From a bacterium (GTDB lineage Bacteria > JAMOTN01): DNA of 6,733 bases. This document shows positions 1 to 4,074 of this stretch, piece after piece. Made by a program: the position numbers and the translations under genes. The notes beneath the pieces were generated by a model. It did not search any database, was not told where the DNA came from, and saw nothing but the letters and a program-made list of their open reading frames with translations. Numbering within the stretch: the first letter of the stretch is position 1; the number at the start of each line of letters is the position of its first letter. The stretch is from contig JAMOTN010000043.1 in NCBI GenBank assembly GCA_027062325.1, positions 1 through 6,733 on the forward strand, read 5' to 3'.

Positions 1-32
1 AATTGGCGTGGAATGAGTTGCTGAAAGCGTGA
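1..32 (+). CDS. C-terminal end of a paralogous P-loop ATPase (partial)
   Basis: Only the last codons are in the window: positions 3-29 read LAWNELLKA, followed by a TGA stop at 30-32. The complete ATPase immediately downstream ends in LAWNELLK before its own stop, and the DNA is also very similar (GCGTGGAATGA followed by G or A). The simplest reading is that the truncated upstream gene is a tandem paralogue of the archaeal-type ATPase at 95-1048. Its function is therefore presumed the same (P-loop NTPase of unknown cellular role), but no catalytic motif is visible here. The gap to the next gene is 62 nt on the same strand, so the two may be cotranscribed. Confidence 0.7.
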   Translation, partial: LAWNELLKA

Positions 33-36
33 GGAA

Positions 37-46
37 AAGGAGGTGA
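37..46 (+). promoter_or_regulatory. Orphan perfect Shine-Dalgarno sequence
   Basis: AAGGAGGTGA is a full match to the anti-Shine-Dalgarno sequence, but no ATG, GTG or TTG lies 4-12 nt downstream. The ATPase start at 95 is instead served by a second, weaker site at 82-88. The site may be a relic of an earlier gene start displaced by the C-rich segment between the two. Confidence 0.4.
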
Positions 47-90
47 AACCGGCCATCCCCTTCATCACTCCTGCTGTTTGTGAGGTGAAA
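40..90 (+). repeat. 9-bp direct repeat flanking a C-rich spacer
   Basis: GAGGTGAAA occurs at 40-48 and again at 82-90, enclosing 33 nt of noticeably C-rich sequence (GGCCATCCCC and following). The second copy is the ribosome binding site used by the ATPase gene. The pattern fits a small insertion or a recombination scar between tandem paralogues, but chance repetition of a Shine-Dalgarno motif is also possible. Confidence 0.35.
82..88 (+). promoter_or_regulatory. Ribosome binding site of the ATPase gene
   Basis: GAGGTGA ends 6 nt before the ATG at 95. An in-frame TGA at 86-88 closes the frame upstream, so 95 is the first possible ATG, which fixes the start. Confidence 0.75.
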
Positions 91-94
91 ATTA

Positions 95-1048
95 ATGGTG
101 TTTATAGGACGCGAGCGCGAGATAGGCTGGATGAGGCTGTATTTGGAGCACGAGGCGAATAAGATCCTAGCAGTGACGGGCAAGGCGAACTGCGGCAAGA
201 CTGCGCTTATGCAAGAAGTTATGAAGCGCCTAGCTAAGACGCACACGTTTTACTACGTTGATTTGAGATTTTATCACATTCTTCATGCACAGGATTTGGC
301 GCTTGTGTTGTATAAGATGTTTTATCCCGAAAAACTTTACGAAGAGGTGGCGGTGAAGATTGGTCCATTTGAGATAAAGCTTGAAGAGAAGGTAAATGCG
401 GTAGAGATAGCGAACTTTTTAAATGCGTTGTTTGATGAAATAACGGTGAATTTGAAGAAGGTGAAGAATCCTGTTTTAGTGGTTGATGAGCTGCAGGTGT
501 TGAAAGAGCTGTATGTGAATGGGGATAAAAAGCTTATTGACCGTCTGCTAGAGTTTTTTATTTCGCTCACGAAGCACCAACATTTAGCGCACGTCATTGT
601 CCTTACCTCAGACAGCACGTTTTATGCGGAGCTTTATTCAAAATCGGGGATGCATGAGAGGATGAAGTTTTACTTGCTGGATGAGCTGGATCGTCCAGAA
701 GCGCTTGATCTTATCCGCTACTACTGCGAAGAATACGAGGTGGATATTAAGCCGGAGCGGATTTATCGCTACACGGGAGGGAATCCTGCGCTGATAGAGA
801 CGGTGGTATCAGAGGCAGCGCGTCTTGGTTTTAGGAAAGCGGTTGAGTTGAAGAAAGGATATTTGAAGGATTACATAGCGACGTATGCGGAGGAGAAGAA
901 GCTTGAGTTGAAGGAGTTGGAGAAGCTGAGGAAGGAGGAAGGGCAAGCGTGGGTAGATGCGAATGTTTTGTTTTACAATGTAGAGACTGCGAAGTTTGAG
1001 TTTCAGCACCGGATGATGGAGCTAGCGTGGAATGAACTGTTGAAATAA
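95..1048 (+). CDS. Archaeal-type P-loop ATPase (ATPase_2 / COG1672-like)
   Basis: A 317-residue soluble protein with the order typical of the archaeal ATPase family within the STAND/AAA+ P-loop NTPases. It opens with FIGRERE (3-9), then has a Walker A motif GKANCGKT (29-36), a Walker B motif VLVVDE (127-132), a sensor-like strand VIVLTSDS (167-174) and the GGNP turn (228-231) of the lid region. A charged, helix-prone stretch rich in E, K and L follows near residues 265-290. It should bind and hydrolyse ATP, but the cellular role of this family is poorly defined. It lacks the C-terminal nuclease-like DUF234 domain found in some relatives. Twenty of its 24 alanine codons are GCG, unlike the genes downstream, and a second copy ends just upstream, suggesting a transferred and duplicated gene. 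No membrane segment or signal peptide is seen. The fold is clear; the function is not. Confidence 0.88.
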   Translation: MVFIGREREIGWMRLYLEHEANKILAVTGKANCGKTALMQEVMKRLAKTHTFYYVDLRFYHILHAQDLALVLYKMFYPEKLYEEVAVKIGPFEIKLEEKVNAVEIANFLNALFDEITVNLKKVKNPVLVVDELQVLKELYVNGDKKLIDRLLEFFISLTKHQHLAHVIVLTSDSTFYAELYSKSGMHERMKFYLLDELDRPEALDLIRYYCEEYEVDIKPERIYRYTGGNPALIETVVSEAARLGFRKAVELKKGYLKDYIATYAEEKKLELKELEKLRKEEGQAWVDANVLFYNVETAKFEFQHRMMELAWNELLK

Positions 1049-1079
1049 TATTTCTTGGAGTGGCTGTTTTTAAGCTATA

Positions 1080-1107
1080 TTGACTTGAGTGTAGAGTGGA
1101 TTATAGG
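1080..1107 (+). promoter_or_regulatory. Possible sigma70-type promoter for the epimerase gene
   Basis: TTGACT (1080-1085, 5 of 6 matches to TTGACA) is followed after 16 nt by TATAGG (1102-1107, 4 of 6 to TATAAT). This lies in the 112-nt spacer upstream of the epimerase gene, just before the tandem direct repeat. In AT-rich sequence such matches arise easily, so this is tentative. Confidence 0.35.
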
Positions 1108-1112
1108 TTGTT

Positions 1113-1147
1113 TTAATTTTATACTTGTTAATTAATTTTATACTTGT
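1113..1147 (+). repeat. Tandem 16-bp direct repeat, 19-bp period
   Basis: TTAATTTTATACTTGT is present exactly twice, at 1113-1128 and 1132-1147, separated by TAA. Each copy contains TATACT, a 5-of-6 match to a -10 hexamer. The second copy ends directly before the GGGAGTGA ribosome binding site (1148-1155) of the epimerase gene. It could be a duplicated regulator site, doubled -10 elements or a slippage duplication. A related TTAATTTTAT string recurs at 3343-3352 before the pseudopilin gene. Confidence 0.75.
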
Positions 1148-1160
1148 GGGAGTGATGGGA

Positions 1161-2276
1161 ATGTCTAGAAAGGCTAAAAAGGTTTTGGTTACAGGAGCAG
1201 GAGGTTATGTGGGAAGTTTACTTGTTCCCAAGTTATTGAAAGCTGGCTATGACGTTGTAGCTGTAGATAGGTATTTTTTTAGGAAATATCCGGGTATTAA
1301 CGCAGAAAATGAGATTTCTACTTCAACTTTTGATTTGCCACGTCTTGAGGTATTAAAAGAAGATGTTAGATTTCTTTCAGAAAAAGTTTTTGAAGATATA
1401 TATGCTGTAATAGATTTAGTTGCTATTTCAAATGATCCATCAAGCGAATATTTTAAGGAAGCAACTATCCAAATAAATTATCTCTCACGTGCTCGTACAG
1501 CTCGTCTTGCTAAGAAAAAGGGAGTTAAAAGGTATATATTGCCGTCAAGTTGCAGTATTTATGGATTTCAGAAAGATATTGTGGATGAAAACTCTGAAAT
1601 TAACCCACTTACTACTTATGCGAAGGCTAATCGAATGGCTGAAGAAGCGGTGTTGCCTTTGGCAGATGATGATTTTGTAGTTGTTGTCATGAGACAAGCT
1701 ACTCTTTTTGGATATAGTCCTCGAATGAGATTTGATCTTGCTATTAATGGGATGACTTATGGTGCATGGAAAATGGGTTCCCTTCCTCTTATGAGAGATG
1801 GAACACAATATCGTCCAATGCTTCATGTTGAGGATACAACTGATGTGATGTTATTACTTCTTGAGGCTGATAAATCTTTAATAAACGGAGAAATATTTAA
1901 CGTTGGAGGAGACGAGCTGAATTACCAGATAAAAGATGTGGGGGAGACTGTGAAAAAAATTGTGGAAGAACTCACTGGGAAAAGAGTTGATATTGAGTGG
2001 TATGGTGATCCTGACAAGAGAAGTTATCGAGTTTCTTTTGCAAAAATAAAGAAAGTATTGGGATGGAGCCCCAAACGGGATGCAGCTTATGGGGTAAGGC
2101 AAATTGTAGAAAAATTGGAGTCAGGCGAGCTTGATAAGACTACGGAAACAATAACTCTTGAATGGTATAAAGAACTTGAAAAATGGTATCAAATAATAAA
2201 AGAACTAGAGATGTATGGCGGGATAATTAATATAAAAATAGATGAAGAGCAATTGAGGAGTGAAGCTCTTAGTTAG
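1161..2276 (+). CDS. NAD-dependent nucleotide-sugar epimerase/dehydratase (extended SDR)
   Basis: A 371-residue cytoplasmic extended short-chain dehydrogenase. The N-terminal Rossmann nucleotide-binding motif is GAGGYVG (12-18), preceded by the strand KKVLVT. The active-site strand reads PSSCSIYG (128-135). The usual YxxxK is replaced by Y153-AKA-N157, with a lysine at 155 instead. Further family signatures are RQATLFGYSPRMRFDLAING and the substrate-domain RPMLHVEDT; the C-terminal half has GEIFNVGG and KKVLGWSP, typical of NDP-sugar epimerases and dehydratases. The substrate cannot be read from sequence; a dTDP- or CDP-linked 6-deoxysugar is plausible given the RmlD-type gene next door. I chose ATG 1161 because GGGAGTGA (1148-1155) sits 5 nt upstream; ATG 1155 overlaps that site, and a TTG at 1125 would put the direct repeat inside the gene. 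The last 30 or so residues form a charged tail beyond the usual fold. Confidence 0.85.
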   Translation: MSRKAKKVLVTGAGGYVGSLLVPKLLKAGYDVVAVDRYFFRKYPGINAENEISTSTFDLPRLEVLKEDVRFLSEKVFEDIYAVIDLVAISNDPSSEYFKEATIQINYLSRARTARLAKKKGVKRYILPSSCSIYGFQKDIVDENSEINPLTTYAKANRMAEEAVLPLADDDFVVVVMRQATLFGYSPRMRFDLAINGMTYGAWKMGSLPLMRDGTQYRPMLHVEDTTDVMLLLLEADKSLINGEIFNVGGDELNYQIKDVGETVKKIVEELTGKRVDIEWYGDPDKRSYRVSFAKIKKVLGWSPKRDAAYGVRQIVEKLESGELDKTTETITLEWYKELEKWYQIIKELEMYGGIINIKIDEEQLRSEALS

Positions 2277-2281
2277 GTCAG

Positions 2282-2295
2282 AGTTTTATAAAACT
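2282..2295. repeat. Perfect 14-bp palindrome
   Basis: AGTTTTATAAAACT is identical to its own reverse complement and lies 5 nt after the epimerase stop. It has no spacer loop and no GC-rich stem, so it is a poor intrinsic terminator; a dimeric protein-binding site is the more natural reading. A shorter inverted pair, ACTG-GA-CAGT, follows at 2308-2317. Confidence 0.5.
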
Positions 2296-2357
2296 GCTTT
2301 GAATTTGACTGGACAGTTGTTAGTTAAAAATATATGTTAGTTGGAAGGTGATTATTT

Positions 2358-3257
2358 ATGTCAGAGAGGGAAAAGGTTCCATTAAAAGTTGCTCTTATAG
2401 GAGCAAATGGCCAACTTGCTTTTGATTTGAGTAGAACGAAGCCTGCAATTGTAGAAATAATTCCACTTACGCGCGACGATTTTGATTTGAGAGATCAGCA
2501 TCTTATGAAAAAATTTTTGCTAGATATTAAGCCAGATATTATCATCAATACTGCTGCTGTTCATAAAGTGGATATTTTAGAAGAGGATAAGTCGGTGGCT
2601 TTTGAGGTGAATACAATAGCTGTAGCAAACTTGGCGCATATTTGCAGTTTATTAGGAGCAAAATTAGTTCACATTAGTACTGATTATGTATTTTCAGGGG
2701 AAAAATTTTATAAAAAAGAGCCGTATTATGAATTTGATCAGCCTTCACCAATTAATATCTATGGTTTGTCAAAGTATGCAGGAGAACTTGCTATAAAAGC
2801 TTATACATCTAATTTTATAATTGCTAGAGTATCTAGTTTGTTTGGAGTAGCAGGGGCAAGTGGTAAAGGTGGGAATTTTGTATATACAATTTTAAATAAA
2901 GCAAAAGAGTTTGAAAAAAGTGGTGAGAGTTTAAAGGTAGTGGCGGATGTATTTATGACGCCAACTTACACTAAGGATGCTGCAGTAGTTATTTGGAAGT
3001 TATTGATAAATGATGAGCGTGGAATTTTCCATGTTTCAAATTCAGGAATTTGTAGCTGGTGGGAGTTTGCAGTTGAGATTGTAAAATTAGCAGGTATTGA
3101 TGTGAATGTTGATCGGCTTTCAAGTGGTGAGTATCCATCTAAAGCGAGACGTCCTGTGTGGAGCCCACTAGCTTCTGCGCGGGGAGTTAAGATGAGACAC
3201 TGGAAAGAGGCCTTAGTGGATTTTTTAGATGAGGTATATAAAATGAAAAAGTTTTAA
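2358..3257 (+). CDS. rfbD: dTDP-4-dehydrorhamnose reductase (RmlD/RfbD family)
   Basis: A 299-residue SDR-superfamily protein of normal RmlD length. RmlD reduces dTDP-4-dehydro-L-rhamnose to dTDP-L-rhamnose with NAD(P)H, the last step of dTDP-rhamnose synthesis in the cytoplasm. The sequence shows the nucleotide-binding GANGQL (15-20), the family block TAAVHKVD followed by a conserved VN, the catalytic strand ISTDYVFSG (106-114, with T108, D109 and Y110), YGLSK (Y135 and K139 of YxxxK), and the C-terminal ARRPVWSPL (263-271) that matches the family's ARRPxxSxL pattern. The start ATG 2358 has AAGGTGA (2345-2351) 6 nt upstream. It lies 81 nt after the epimerase gene on the same strand. The partners RmlA, RmlB and RmlC are not in the window, so a related deoxysugar reductase activity cannot be excluded. 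A surface polysaccharide or glycan role is likely. Confidence 0.88.
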   Translation: MSEREKVPLKVALIGANGQLAFDLSRTKPAIVEIIPLTRDDFDLRDQHLMKKFLLDIKPDIIINTAAVHKVDILEEDKSVAFEVNTIAVANLAHICSLLGAKLVHISTDYVFSGEKFYKKEPYYEFDQPSPINIYGLSKYAGELAIKAYTSNFIIARVSSLFGVAGASGKGGNFVYTILNKAKEFEKSGESLKVVADVFMTPTYTKDAAVVIWKLLINDERGIFHVSNSGICSWWEFAVEIVKLAGIDVNVDRLSSGEYPSKARRPVWSPLASARGVKMRHWKEALVDFLDEVYKMKKF

Positions 3258-3298
3258 AAGTGTGAGAAGGAAAAGGAGTAAGAAAGATTTTGCTTTTG

Positions 3299-3323
3299 TT
3301 TAACATTTTTGTAAAAAGTTAAA
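3299..3323. repeat. AT-rich inverted repeat abutting a -35-like element
   Basis: TTTAAC (3299-3304) and TTTTT (3306-3310) pair with AAAAA (3313-3317) and GTTAAA (3318-3323), leaving only A3305 unpaired and a 2-nt centre. The right arm ends exactly where TTGACA begins at 3324. With no GC stem it is not a convincing terminator; its position suits an operator for a dimeric repressor or activator of the pseudopilin gene. Confidence 0.5.
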
Positions 3324-3352
3324 TTGACATTTTACCTTCTTGTTAATTTTAT
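3324..3352 (+). promoter_or_regulatory. Candidate promoter of the pseudopilin/lectin operon
   Basis: A perfect TTGACA -35 hexamer (3324-3329) is followed after 17 nt by TTTTAT (3347-3352, 4 of 6 matches to TATAAT). It lies in the largest spacer of the window (226 nt), right after an inverted repeat, which supports a separate transcription unit for the two genes that follow. The implied 5' leader is about 125 nt; I could not recognise a riboswitch in it. A second weaker pair, TTGATT (3376-3381) and TATAAA (3397-3402) with a 15-nt gap, is an alternative. Confidence 0.45.
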
Positions 3353-3483
3353 TCTTTTATGGGCTTTCAGATCTATTGATTAATCTTGTACTTTGATATA
3401 AATTGCGTAGGCATACTTTTTGCAAAATATCTAAATGGAAGTTAGGAGTTAATAGGTATATGCCTCTTAAGGCGGTGAAAATT

Positions 3484-4029
3484 ATGAAGTGTATAAATAC
3501 TCGAGCGTTCACTTTGGTGGAGTTGATGATAACCATCACCATTATGGGGTTGCTTGCTGGAACTGCTGCTATTCATTATCAAAAAGCTATGGAGACTTCT
3601 CGAATTACTACGGCTAAAGAGCAACTGCAGGCCATAGTTTTTGCGATAGAGCAGTATGAACGTAACGAGGGAAAACCTTTTTGGAAAGTGCGCAACTTAT
3701 CTAAGTTGAAAAAATATCTATCCCGAAAAAAACTAACAGATCCTTGGGGACACAAATTTTATGTGGATGGAACATTTGTATATTCAGCAGGTCCTGATGG
3801 AGTTGTTGGGGGGCGTTATTCATCAGATGATATAAGAATGCGCTATAGGCGGGATCCGTTGATTAATAATCCTACTTTCCGCTCTAGGAATCGTGGTGTT
3901 ACCAGAGAAGCAGTTGGTTGGATTTTTAACCCACCTTATCAAGAGGGGGCAGAGTTGCAGGATAGAGATGTTGTTTATGTGGATCCTTTTATTGCTTATC
4001 AACAGCCAAATTCTCTTTGTGTTAAGTAG
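3484..4029 (+). CDS. GspG-like type II secretion/type IV pseudopilin with C-terminal extension
   Basis: A 181-residue prepilin-like protein. The short basic leader MKCINTRA is followed by FTLVELMITITIMGLLAG, giving a type IV prepilin peptidase site between A8 and F9, with Glu at mature position 5 (E13) and a hydrophobic N-terminal helix for membrane insertion and fibre assembly. DPWG (86-89) and SAGPDGVVGG plus DDI (101-117) match the C-terminal loop of the major pseudopilin GspG, where calcium binds. Ala rather than Gly precedes the cleavage site. GspG normally ends soon after this loop; here about 62 further residues follow, rich in R, N and P, with no match I recognise. ATG 3484 was chosen for its short leader and an AAGGCGGTGA site (3469-3478); ATG 3460 would give a 16-residue leader. 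No other secretion gene is visible. The gene downstream starts 45 nt later, so the two are probably one operon. Confidence 0.85.
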   Translation: MKCINTRAFTLVELMITITIMGLLAGTAAIHYQKAMETSRITTAKEQLQAIVFAIEQYERNEGKPFWKVRNLSKLKKYLSRKKLTDPWGHKFYVDGTFVYSAGPDGVVGGRYSSDDIRMRYRRDPLINNPTFRSRNRGVTREAVGWIFNPPYQEGAELQDRDVVYVDPFIAYQQPNSLCVK

Positions 4030-4061
4030 GAGATGGGAGTTGGTAGTTTCTGGAATAAATT

Positions 4062-4068
4062 GGGAGGG
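4062..4068 (+). promoter_or_regulatory. Ribosome binding site of the lectin/DUF2341 gene
   Basis: GGGAGGG ends 6 nt before ATG 4075, the start of a frame that stays open to the end of the window. This spacing matches other genes here and supports 4075 as the start. Confidence 0.65.
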
Positions 4069-4074
4069 ATTTAT

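Noticed and set aside
809-1009. Minus-strand frame within the ATPase gene rich in Leu
   Set aside because: It is the antisense of a Lys/Glu-rich coding stretch; its Leu/Arg composition is an artefact and no start signal was seen.
2305-2336. TTGACT followed by TATATG as a promoter for the RmlD gene
   Set aside because: The gap is 20 nt, longer than normal, and no better -10 lies at 16-18 nt. It is too weak to list as a feature.
3299-3323. Intrinsic terminator after the RmlD gene
   Set aside because: The inverted repeat has a 2-nt centre, almost no GC pairs and no following T-tract, so it does not look like a rho-independent terminator.
3353-3483. Riboswitch, such as a cyclic di-GMP aptamer, in the pseudopilin leader
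   Set aside because: I looked for conserved aptamer cores and found none; the leader is AT-rich, with only a short GATTAATC palindrome at 3378-3385.
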